From NCBI RefSeq assembly GCF_003177035.1, contig NZ_CP029488.1:1550001-1614000 (forward strand): DNA of 64,000 bases, written 5' to 3'. Below are positions 38,075-49,500 of this stretch, one piece after another; position 1 is the stretch's first letter, and each line of letters opens with the position of its first letter. The DNA comes from Salinisphaera sp. LB1. GTDB taxonomy: Bacteria > Pseudomonadota > Gammaproteobacteria > Nevskiales > Salinisphaeraceae. The notes under the pieces are model-generated. The model worked only from the letters and a program-made list of their open reading frames with translations, was not told the DNA's origin and searched no databases. The translations under genes and the position numbers were made by a program.

Positions 38075-38900
38075 GTAAGGATCGTTCCCAGAGCACGCTG
38101 CGTCCAGCGTCTCTTGATGACTACGTTACCGAAGATAACCGGGTCTGAGTGGTCAATATTCTGTCGATAGCCTCGACCTCGCCGATCTTGGCTTCGAGCG
38201 CAACTGCACCCGCACCAAGGTCAAGCGGCGCATCGAGCAGATCGAAGCCAGCGTCGCCCGCTACCTGTCAGAACTCGACGGTGCCGATCGCCAGCGCCAA
38301 AGCGATACCACTGAGGTCCGAACGACAAGGCTTCGGAACAAGATCGACACGCTGCGATCGGAAATGCAGCGCATGCAGGCCATGGCGAAGGCGATGGATG
38401 AGGCGCCCGACCAGCAGATCTCATTGACCGATCCGGATGCGCGCTCCATGTCGACGCGTGGTAAAGGCTCCGGGATGGTGGGCTACAACGTCCAATCGGC
38501 GTCGATGCCGAACATCACCTGATCGTCGATCATGAGGTCACCCACGTCGGCCACGATCGCACGCAACTGCAGCCGATGGCGGATCGAGCCCGTTCGGCGA
38601 TGCAAACCGATGAACTTGCCGTAGTCGCCGACCGCGGTGACTTCAACGGCGAGCAGATCGTGGCCTGCGAGACGGCCGGCATCCAGGTTCATGTGCCCAA
38701 GCCGCAGACTTCCAACCGCCAGGCCCGATGCCGGTTCGGCACACGCGACTTCATCTACGAACCCGATAGCGACACCTATCGCTGCCCGGCCGGTCCGACA
38801 CTGATCTGGCGTTTCAGCACGGTGGGAAAAGGCCAGACGCTGCACTGTTACTGGAGCTCCGCCTGCAAGGGCTGTTCGCTGAAAACGCAAAGCACGTCGT
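38075..38900 (+). pseudogene. IS1182-family transposase relic
   Basis: The start KDRSQSTLRPASLDDYVTEDN matches the IS1182 N-terminus. LDLADLGFER is then fused directly to TRTKVKRRIEQIEASVARYL, implying an internal deletion of over 100 residues. The catalytic part follows: DPDARSMSTRGKGSGMVGYNVQ, then, after loss of one base near 38505, DAEHHLIVDHEVTHVGHDR, LAVVADRGDFNGEQI and CYWSSACKGCSLKTQ. The usual ADRGYF tyrosine is changed to Asp. The end is truncated near 38900. Confidence 0.8.
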
Positions 38901-39084
38901 CAGCGCAACGAGGCGTCAACTACGTTGACAGACTCCGGGTCCCACAGATTATCGATAACAAGGCACATTGCGCGGTGGACGTGCGGTTGAGCGTGGCGGG
39001 TGTGCCACGGTGGTGATGGTTCGGTGGGCGGACGGGCCGCGAAATATTTGTAGTGTGCATCCTCAGCCCGAGACCTTGATGTTA

Positions 39085-39435
39085 AGGCTCCTCGGGAAAC
39101 TTTCGGGACTGACGAAACGAGATCGTGGTGCGCTGGGTTCGCGGTGTGCGAGCTGACGATCGGACGCTGACGTGGGCAAAGCCCAGTTCCTTGTGTAAGT
39201 GTCTCTGTGGTCTCATCGAGATCGACACCGTAGCGGCCCGGAATGACCTGCTTGAGATCCATTCGACGCCTTTGGGTCCCGGCTGCGTCGGCATCGACCA
39301 GTCGGGCCGCTTCTGGTTTCTGCTTAGGACCAAGCTTGAGGTGCTGGCTCGGTGGCGGGGTGTTCATCAAGCCGTTGGGCTTCAGCCTTGAGTACGCCGC
39401 CGCTGTTGCGCAGCGTCTGGACATTCATTGCAGAC
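39085..39435 (-). pseudogene. IS630-family transposase relic, left copy
   Basis: Leftward fragments read MNVQTLRNSGG, then NGLMNTPPPSQHLKLGPKQKP, EAARLVDADAAGTQRR, MDLKQVIPGRYGVDLDE and, in another frame, KELGFAHVSVRSSARTP. These match the N-terminal half of IS630 transposases and the copy at 59898 (GLINTPPPGRPSKLSPAQKQ). The DDE half is missing. Several frameshifts are present. Confidence 0.7.
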
Positions 39436-39677
39436 AGATTGTTTATGGAGGCTTGTGCTATCGAGCGCCATGGGCGGCTTTGTGCCCTTATGTCTTGATC
39501 CAGAAGCTCCCAAGACTATTTTTTGGTCGCAGCTTGCCGTGGCGGAAATAATTTAACCGAATTTTCCGCTATCTTGGTGCCGGACCGTGATATTACTGAT
39601 GCAATGCAGGCAATCGGCGGCGCGTACGCGTAGCCCTCAGGTGAGGCCGGGTTGTCGCTGGAATAGGACGCGAGTTT

Positions 39678-40481
39678 ATGAGCAATACCGCAAATGAATC
39701 TGACCCGGTAATTGAAGAGGGCCGTCAAGCGCCGGTCAAGGCACTGCTGTTTTACGAAAAGCCGGTACCCTTGAACCGCGACAGGCACCTTAGGCTGCGC
39801 CTGCAATCCGGGACGGCCAGTTATAAGTTTGCGCGCGCGACCAATTCCATTCCTATCGCCGCAGCTGAATTCAGCGAAGCGGCGCGCCACTATCCGATCG
39901 TGTTTGCCGGCGACGCGCCGGAAAATAGCGTTCCCGCGGTACTGCTAGGGCTGCGGGCGGACGAGAACCTGTTTGTCGACACCGACGGCGACTGGCCCCG
40001 CGGCTATATCCCCGCATTTGTGCGGCGCTATCCGTTCGTGCTTGCCGAACAGGATAACGGCGAAGACTTCACCGTCTGCGTGGATGAACACTATCCGGGC
40101 CTGAATGAGCAGGAAGGGGAGCTGCTGTTCGAGGACGATGGCAGCGAGGGTGCGTTCCTCACCCGGGCCATCGCATTTTTGCGTCACTTCCAGGGGCAGA
40201 TGAAACGGACGCAGTCGTTTGTCGCGCGGTTGAACGAACTCGGCCTGCTGGAAGCGAAAGTCATCCAGAGCCGGATGGGCGAAGGCAGTGAGCCGGTCAC
40301 CCTGCGTGGTTTTCATGTGATCAACGAAAACAAGCTGCAAGAGCTCACGGACGCCGCGCTGCGCCAATTGCTGGTCAACGGCGAGCTCGCCTGGATCTAT
40401 GCCCACCTGATTTCGCTGGCCAATGTCGATGCGTTGTCTCAACGGCTGAAGGCCGAGGGCGACACGTCGTTCCAACCCTAA
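39678..40481 (+). CDS. SapC family protein
   Basis: A 267-residue soluble protein of the SapC family (about 250 residues typical). Visible marks are LFYEKPVPLNRDRHLRLRL, the SIPIAAAEFSEAARHYPIVFAG block, LGLRADENLFVDTDGDWPRGYIPAFVRRYPFVLAEQ, and the C-terminal GFHVINENKLQELTDAALRQLLVNGELAWIYAHLISLANV. The name comes from the Campylobacter fetus S-layer locus; the molecular role is unknown. It lies 108 bp upstream of the giant exoprotein gene on the same strand, suggesting a part in production or surface display of that protein. No signal peptide is present. Confidence 0.9.
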   Translation: MSNTANESDPVIEEGRQAPVKALLFYEKPVPLNRDRHLRLRLQSGTASYKFARATNSIPIAAAEFSEAARHYPIVFAGDAPENSVPAVLLGLRADENLFVDTDGDWPRGYIPAFVRRYPFVLAEQDNGEDFTVCVDEHYPGLNEQEGELLFEDDGSEGAFLTRAIAFLRHFQGQMKRTQSFVARLNELGLLEAKVIQSRMGEGSEPVTLRGFHVINENKLQELTDAALRQLLVNGELAWIYAHLISLANVDALSQRLKAEGDTSFQP

Positions 40482-40574
40482 GCGCCAGAACTTTAGACCC
40501 TGATTTGAATAGAGAATTAATTTGCCCGGTGACTGATTAGCAAAAACCGACCGAGACAGTGGAACGTCTAGGCT

Positions 40575-40582
40575 GGGGGGGG
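40575..40582 (+). promoter_or_regulatory. G8 tract in the ribosome-binding position of the exoprotein gene
   Basis: Eight consecutive G residues end 7 nt before the ATG at 40590 and are the only Shine-Dalgarno-like sequence there. Homopolymeric G tracts of this length are prone to slippage. A change in length would alter the spacing or strength of ribosome binding and so could vary expression of the exoprotein. Confidence 0.5.
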
Positions 40583-40589
40583 TATAACG

Positions 40590-43500
40590 ATGAAACGTAG
40601 TAACAAGATCGCCCGCATCTGTCGAACCGCGCAGAAAAAATCGCGCAGTGGACACGCGCGCCATATGGCGCAGCCGGTCGTCACCAGTGTGCCGTCGTTT
40701 CGCTTGGCGCCGCTGACCGCCGCGATACTGGCCTCCTTCGGTGTGAGTGCTCCCGCTTGGGCCGGCCCGAACGTCATTACCCCGGACGGTAGAACCCAAA
40801 CCCGGCTGGACGTCCACGGCCAGATCACCGACATCAACACGCAAACCGTCAGCGGCAAGGACGGCTTCAACTCCTTCCATCGCTTCGAAGAAGCCGACGG
40901 CAGCACCGTCAACCTGCACCTACCGGGCGGCACTGACAACCTCATTAATCTGGTTCACGACCGAAAGATTTTAATCAACGGTACGCTCAACAGTCTCAAG
41001 AACGGCGAGCTCGGCGGCCACGTCTTCTTTGCCGACCCGCACGGTATGCTAGTGGGCACGGAGGGCGTACTGAACGTGGGCACGCTGTCGGTGAGTACGC
41101 CGACCCAGCAGTTCGTGGACGGGGTCATCGGCCCGAGCGGCATCATCAACGCGGCCTCGGTCAGCGCACTTAAAGCCGGCACGGCACCGCAGGCGGCTGA
41201 TGCGACTGTGGATATCAAGGGTCAGGTCAATGCCCCGCACGGCGTGCGGATTCACGCGCGTACCGTCGATGCCTCCGGCGTCATCTTGATCCAGCAGCAA
41301 CCCGGCGCCGACACGTTGAGCGCTGGCGCGGCGGTTAATATCGGCCAGACCGCGGCTCAGCCGATGCTGGCACGCAGCAATGACGGCGGCATCCAGATCA
41401 TTGCCGCCAGTGATGTGCATTTATCCGGAACCCTGCGAGCCGACGGCGCTCAGACCACGGGCGGTAGCAGCGTGCTCGTCGCGGCGGACGGCGATGCGAC
41501 CCTCAACGGTGCCACAATCCAGGCCGATCGTTGGGGCAGCGACGCCGATGGTGGGGCCGTAACCGTCACGGTCGGCCATGATTTGGGACTGAAAAACACC
41601 GATATCAGTGCCAACGCGGGTACAACCGGCGATGGTGGCACGATCACCGTTCTGGCTGGCCATGACGCAACGGTCGATAATCTTCAGGTCAGCGCCCGTG
41701 GTGGAGATCAAGGCGGGCATGGCGGTACCGTGGAAGTCAGCGCCATCCACAGCGAAATGCTGTCCGGTGCCAGCTTCGACCTCTCGGCGCCCAAAGGCAC
41801 GGGTGGTTTGCTGTCGTTCGACCCTGATGATCTGACCATCAGCGGACAAGTGAATACCAACGGGGCTGTCTATACACAGATAAAGGCCGGCACTATTACT
41901 GTCGAGAATGGCGGCGTGATCAACACTCGCATGACGAGCGATTCGGGTTCGTCGGCAGCCAAGGCGGCACCCAACGATGTGTCCGATCTGTCGAAGGGTG
42001 ATTCCGGCAATATATCGCTCGAAGCGCCCATCATTACCCTGAACTCGGGCGCCCAACTGCTCGCGTTCGCCAGCGGTGGGTATACCGCGGGGGATATCAG
42101 CCTCACCGCCGAGGCCACTGACAACCAGCCATTCGGGCTCGCCGATGCCGAGACGGCCATCACCGTCAACGGCACGCTCAAGGGCGGCAATATCGATATC
42201 GCCGCCAGCTCCGAAGCCACGGCGGACTACAGCGACCTGAAACAGTCGATCAGCGATACCCTGGATCAGGTGGCCAGCGTCACGGGCATCCCGACCGCCG
42301 TGACGGATCTCATCTCCAAGGTCGTCGGCAATGGCGTGCCGCCACCTCCGTTAGGCGTGGAAATAGCCAATGCCAATGCGAAAATCAGTATTGGCGCAAC
42401 CGCCGATATAGAAGCCGACGGTCATGTGGACATTGAGGCCGAGACCAACACCAAGGCAGCCACGTCCGCGCTGAACAGCCTGGAACTGACCCAGAACAGC
42501 GTATTGGCCGCCGGCGTCTTCGGCGAAGTGACCGGCCATGCCACTGCCACCGTCGCCTCCAGCGCCAACGTGCAGGCCGGACAGGATTTCAGCCTCAAGG
42601 CCATCAATAACGACGAACTGGAAATTTCCGCCGAGGCCAGCGGCAGCCAGAGCACCGTGGGCCTCACCGCCGCCATCGGCGCCGCCGATATCAACGCCAC
42701 TGCCACCATCGACTCCGGCGCCGACATCAGCGCCGGCAATGTCACCGTGCTTGCCCACAACAGCAACAGTTTCGGGGTGGAAGCCAAGGTGGACGTCGCC
42801 GACGGCAGCACGGCGGGGCTGGCCGCGGCCCTGGCCTTTATTAATACAGCCGCCGACGCCGAGGAGAATGCCAATCTCGGCACGTCCGACAATACCATCG
42901 GCTCTCTCGTCGTGGATGCCAGTTCCAGCACAGCAAAGACCGAAGTAGGCACGGAAACCGCCGCCGGCAACGAATCCGACGGCTCGAGCCCCATCGATGT
43001 CGTGGGCTCCGGCGGAGGTGACCTGCCCGGGTTTCTGGAAGGCAAGCTGAGCGACTATTTCACCAAGGCCGATACGTCCACGGCCGGTGAGACCGGTCAG
43101 ACCAGCGGCTCGGAGGATTCCAGCAGCTTGCGCCTGGGCTCTGCCGTGGCCTTGACGGACAGTACTCAAAAAGCCACCGCCAAAATCGGCGACGATACCA
43201 CCGTGAACGCCTCGGGTCAGGTGGCCGTGCTCGCCGCCACGACCAGCGAGGACGTACATAATTCGGCGGGTTCGGAAACCACCTCCGGGGATGGCAATTC
43301 GGCTGATCTGTCCATCAGTCTGGCCGTCGCCGTGGGGCTGTACCACAACAACGCCCAGGCCTTGATCGGCAACGATGCCGACATCACGGCGGATCACATT
43401 GGTGTGGGCAGCCATGTGGAATTGCCCTGGGACCTCGCCAGCGTCTCCGATTTCAGCAATGTGCCCGAGACCCTGTCCACGATCTACGATGATCTCAAGC

Positions 43501-46500
43501 AAAGCGGCGCCCCGCTTACCACCGGCTATGCCGACGCCGAGTCGGACACCGGCGATGTGGGCGTCTCCGGTGCCGTCAACTTCCTCGCTGTCAACGACGA
43601 CGCCACCGCCTGGGTGGGCACTGGCGCCCAGCTCATCAGCAACGCAGCCGACCACGCAACCTGGAGCACCACGGTGGACATCGGCCCCGACGAGAGCGAT
43701 CCGAGCAAAGAAATCCAGGACGAGTTCAAATGGAAAGCTGCGGTCGACATCGCCGCTGAGAGCCTGGCGCAGGTCATCACCGACGCCGGCAATTTCAAGC
43801 TGCTTAGCCTGAACGGCACCGGCGGCGAAGGCAGCGCCACCTCGGTGGGCGGCGGCGTCGACCTGGTGAATTTCGACAACACAACGCTGGCCGGTATCGG
43901 CAGTGGTGCAACGGTGACGGCCTCTACGCTGGCCGTAGACGCCGACGCCACGGATCAGCTCATCACCATTACACCGAGCGCGGGGCGCGGGTCGGGTATC
44001 TCTGCCAACGTGATTTTCGCCATGGCAAACGTGGACGATCACACCCATGCTTCCATCGATTCGTCCGCCAATGTCAACGCCGACGCCGTGGATGTCAGCG
44101 CGCATCAGGGGCTGGGCGCATGGTCGATCGCCGGCGCTATTTCACAGGGCTCCTCGGCGGGCGTTGGTGTCGGTATCGCCGTCAACAACCTCAAGACCGA
44201 TACCGCGGCCTACATCGCCGACAACAGCGCGGATGCCCAGTTTGTGGGCGACACCGCGACGACACCGCCCAATATCGCCGATGCTGTCCTGACCGCCGGC
44301 ACGGTCGGCAGCGGCTCGGTTAATACTGCCAAACTTACGGTCAAGGCCAGGACGGACGGGCGTAGCGGCGCCATCGCGGTCTCGGGCGCGGCGGCTTCCA
44401 GCAGCAACAAGGAGGGTGGCAGTCAAGGCGGCAGTGGCGGAGGTGGTTCCGGCTCCGGAGGAAGTGCCGGCAAACTCGTGGGTGAGAAAGGTCCTGTGTT
44501 TCTCGACCTGACGCAGAACTTCCTCTTCAATCCCGATTCCGAGACCAGCGGTTTCACGCCGGAGAACGTCCTTTCCAGCTTGCCGCTGCTGACCCAGCTG
44601 TTCAGCTCCGCCAATAAGGAAGAAGGCCAGAGCGATAGCGGCGGCGGTGGGAGCGAGAAAAAACCCAAGTTCGGGTTGGCCGTTTCCGGCAGCGCCACGG
44701 TGAACCTGGCCAAACTGGGCACCACCGCCGACCTGGACGGCGCGACGGTCCACCAGTCAGCCTCCGGCACGGCCAGCGAAGTCACCGTCAATGCCATCAA
44801 CAATACCCAACTGATCAGCGCCAGCGGCGCCGGCGCCCTAGCCTCGGCCAAGAACTCCAGCAGCAACTTCAGCGCCGGTATCGCCGGGGCCGTGGCCTAT
44901 AGCCTCATCGAAAATCCCACCCGCGCACTGATTCGCGGCTCGACCCTTTCCAATACGGGGGACGTGACGGTACAGGCGCTCAGCGGTGGCAGCGAACTGG
45001 ACCTGGGCCTGGGCCTGTCGGTTAATACCTCCGGCGGCAACAGCAGCGCCGCCGTGGCGGGTTCGGCTTCGATCAGCCAGGTCACGAACACGACTGCCGC
45101 CACAGTGGCGGATTCCAGCCTCACGGGCGGCGGCGACGTCACTATCACGGGCTACGATCACACCGACATCGGCGCCGGGGGCGGCAGTCTGGCGGTGGGC
45201 GGCAAGGGGGGCGTGGGTGTCGCAGTGACCTACAGCGACATTAAAAATGTCGCCTCCTCCCTGCTTCAGGGCGGCAGCCTGGACGGCTACAACGACGTTT
45301 CGGTAAAGGGCCTGTCCGCCAGCCGCATCGCCGATGGTGCGGCCACGATTCAAGCCAGTTCGCAAAGCAAGAGCACCGGTCTGGAAGGCGCCTTCGTCGT
45401 CAACCAAATTACCAACACTACGAAAGGCCTGATTCAGGGTGATAGCAGTGGTGCGGCGACGTTGACCGACATCGGCGGCGACGTGACGGTGCGCGGGGCC
45501 GGTGAAGCCCCCGATGACGATTTGGACAACATTATAGACGGCGGCACCGCCGATCCGATCGTCTCACTCGTGGATTTCACCGGCGCGGCGATTGGCGGCG
45601 ATGACGCCAAGGGTACGGCCATCTTTGCCGTGGCCGGGGCGGTCGGCGCGTCCTCCAACAACGTGGGCGTCTCTTTCGCCTACAACGATATTGGCGATAC
45701 CTTCTCGGCCGGCATCGAGCACGCGGATATCTCCACCAGCGGTGCGGTGGCAGTGGAGGCGACCGACGACACCCGCATAATCGGGCTGGGGGTGGGGCTG
45801 AGTCTGTCCGACGGCGATTTCGCCGGCCTGGGCTCGGCCACCGCCAATCTGGTCAATGACAACGTCACCGCCACCGTGGGTGATTCGGCCGCGGTCACGA
45901 ACACCACCACTATAAATGCCGCCAGCCTGAAAGTGGTCGCCGACAACAGCGCGCAGATCGACACACTGGCCGGCAGCGTAGCGATTGCCACCAACGGTGC
46001 AGCGGCAGGTGTGGCGATCTCGTTCAATGAAATCGGCAACCAGACGAAAGCCAGCATCACCCACTCCCAGGTGACTACCACCGGCTCCGACACCGCGACC
46101 GGCTGCGACAGCGCCGTCAGCGCCAATGTCCTGGTTCAGGGCTGTTCCAGCGGCGATATCGAGTCGGCGGCGGTGGCCGGCGCCGTGGGTGACGGCATTG
46201 CCCTGGCGGGCTCTTTCAGCATCAACGACATCGGCACGGAAGATGCCACGCCTTTGGCTGATCTGCGCGAGACTTATACCCACGCCACGGTGGGCAATAG
46301 CACTGTCACTGCCCATAGCCTGGGCGTGGATGCGACCAACAGCGCCACCATCCAGACACTGTCGGGCGGCATCGCCGCATCGGCGGGCGAGGGTAGCGTC
46401 GGCGCGGCCTTCTCCATCGACAACATTGCCGCCAATACCGCGGCCAGCCTTGCGGACAGCGAGCTGGACATAAATGATGCCGTGCAGGTGACTGCCGACA

Positions 46501-49500
46501 GCAGCGGCAAAATCAAAGGTATTTCCGTGGGCGGCTCGGTCTCCGACGGCTTCGCCGCAGCAGGCTCGTTGACGGATAACCTCATCGGCAACACCACGAC
46601 CGCCGATGCTAGCGGGATGGCTGGTATCGCGCTGTCCACCAAGGCATCCATGCAGTCGCTGACGGTCAAGGCCACGGACAGCGCGACCATCCAGTCGCTT
46701 GCCGGCGCGGTTGCCCTCGCCGCGGGCGATGGCGCCGTGGGCGGTGCCGCGGGCTTCAACGCGATCACTGATACCACCAGCGCGACGCTGGAGAAGTCGG
46801 CCCTGGACGTGGCGGGCACCACCGACGTCAGAGCGGATTCCTCCGGCGATATTCAGACCCTGGCGGTCGCCGCTGCGGGTTCGGGCGGCGTCGCGCTGGC
46901 CGGCGCAGCGACGACCAATACCATCGGTAACACTATTAGCGCCAAGGTTAGCAACGTCGCTGTTAACGATACCAGCAATGACACCACGATCAGCGCCAGT
47001 GACGATTCCTCCATTACCTCGTCGGCGGATTCGGCCGGGGTCGGGGCCGATGGCGGCGGCGGCGCCGCGGTTGCGGTCAACCATATCGGCAACGGCGTGA
47101 CCGCCGAGCTTTCGGGGGGTACATACCACGCCAGGAACGTGACAGTAGCGGCGGACAGCAGCAATCCGAACAGCGCCAACAGCGCCAATATCCAGACCCT
47201 GGCTGCCGGTGTGGGGGGTGGCGGCGAAGTGGGCGGTGCTGCCTCGGTGGCGGTGAATGTAGAAACCGGCTCGGTCACCGCGGACATCACCGGCGGCGCG
47301 GACGTGACCGCCGAGGACAACGTCGCCGTCACGGCGCACAACCGCCAGGGCATTGATGTTTTCGCCGGCAGTCTGGGGATCGGGGTGACGGCCGGACTGG
47401 GCTTCGGCCTGGTGGTGAACGACCTGCAGGGCACCACGTCGGCCTATATCGACGGGACAGACACCCACGTGAACGCGCTGGCCAAGCACAGCAGCGATCA
47501 GCTCAATGTTGCCAGCGGCCAGCTCTCCCACCCCGACAGCCTGGATGTCACCCAGGTCCACAGCCGTGGCGACTACGCCGCGCCGGATTTGAGCGAAGCC
47601 GCGGTCAACGTCACGGGTCTGGCCGTGAACGCCGCCAGCCAGCAAAGCGTGGCGACACTGGGCTTGAGCCTGGCCGTGTCGTTCGATCCCGAGGGGTCGG
47701 CGGCACTGTCGGCCATGATTGGCGCCAACGTGCTGGGCGGCACGACCCAGGCCTATATTCAGGACGCCCAGATCAATCAGGGCGATGATCAGAACCGCGC
47801 CGGCACCGATCAGCGAGTCAGCGTCATCGGCAGCAGCCATACCTACGCTGCCAACTTCGTGGCCGGCTTCGCCGGCGGCACAGGCGATGTTGCCGCCGCC
47901 GGCGCGGTCGACGTCAATGCTTTCGACCAGTCCACCCAGGCCTATCTGAGCGGGGTCACCCTAACCAGCAAAGGTGAAACCGGCATAGACGCCGAGGCCA
48001 GCCAGCGCGCCGTGGGCATCGCGGCGGGCCTGGCCGCTGCGATCACGGGCGGCGCCGGTACCGGCATTCTCAACCTGTTCAACGCCGACACCGAAGCCTA
48101 CGTTGTCGGTGACTCCGTCGATAACGCCACCCCGCCCCCGGATCTGGCCTGGGTCGCCAGCACCATTAACGCCGGCAGTCTGTCGGTGAAGGCGAAGAGC
48201 GAAAACGACGCCAACCTGGACGGCGGCTCCGGCGCTTTCGGCGCTGCCGGACTGGCGGGCACTTTTCTGCTCGGCATCAGCAACAACACCACCGATGCCT
48301 ATATCGGGGACGAAAACGCGGATACGACGCTGCACGTGCCGGGCAGCGTGACGGTCCGGGCAGATTCCGTCACCAATCTGAGCAGCACCACCCTGACCGC
48401 CTCGGCTGGCAGCGACGCGATCGCAGGCATGGCCGCAGTCACCGTGGTCGGCAACCATACCAACGCGTATCTCAACGGCGTTCAGCTGGATCAGGATACA
48501 AATGACGACGCGGCCCACTCGGTGACGGTGGCGGCCCAGGAAACGCTGGATCTCTCGCCCACGGCCGGCTCGGTGGCGGTGGGTGGGGGTGGGCACGCAG
48601 CCGGCGCGTCGGCCAACGTCATCGTGCTCGACAGCCAGGTGAGCGCAGCCATCGAAAACAGTCAGGTCAACGCTAAGGGCGGTGCGGTTGCAGTGACTGC
48701 CGAAAGCGATAAGACCATCAACATGACCACTATTTCGGGGGCGCTTGGAGCAGATCTGGGCATCAGCGGTGCCGCTGGTGTGATCGTCTTCGGCCAGGGC
48801 AGTCTGGCCAACAACGACCAGGGCGACGACCCCAACGACGAACTCAACAAGGGCGGCGACGGCACGTTGTCCAAGCTGGGCAGCTTCGGCACCAGTTCGC
48901 CGGTGAGCGGTGATGAAACTGGCAATACGCTGTCCTCCAGCGAGCTCACTCAGGTCAACTCTGCCAGCCAGGTTTCCCTGCTGGACGGTAACGGCAACCT
49001 GAATCAGGGCACCGACGGCACGACAGCGAATATCACCCACAGTCACGTCGACAGCGCTGGGCTCACCGTGCAGGCGACGGACACCAATGCCGTGTCCAAC
49101 ATCGTCGGCAATCTGGCCGCCGGCGGTTTCCTGGGGGCGGGCGGCGCGGTGGGGTTCACACTGGTCTACGATACCGTGGGCGCCACGGTGGACAGCGATT
49201 CGGTGCTCAATGCCACCGGCACCGTACTCATCGACGCCGAGGTGGACAACGGCACCATTGCCGATGCGCTCAACGGGCTCGACAGCAGTCAGGGGCAAGG
49301 CGGCATATCCGGCCTGCCGGTGATCAATGACGGCAACCGTTATGCGGTGCAGACCATCGCCGTGCAGGGGGCTGCCGGCGGCGTCGGTCTCGGCGCCGCG
49401 GTCGCAATCTCCGAGATCGACAATACGGTACAGGCCAACGTGGCGGGCACGATTCATGGCAATGACACCAATACGCTGGAGATAGACGCCAACGACAAGA

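Noticed and set aside
42351..44105. Long minus-strand frames inside the exoprotein gene (also 45564-47840 and 47961-50072)
   Set aside because: They are opposite the repeat protein and owe their length to low stop frequency in GC-rich repeats; no start signals or domains.
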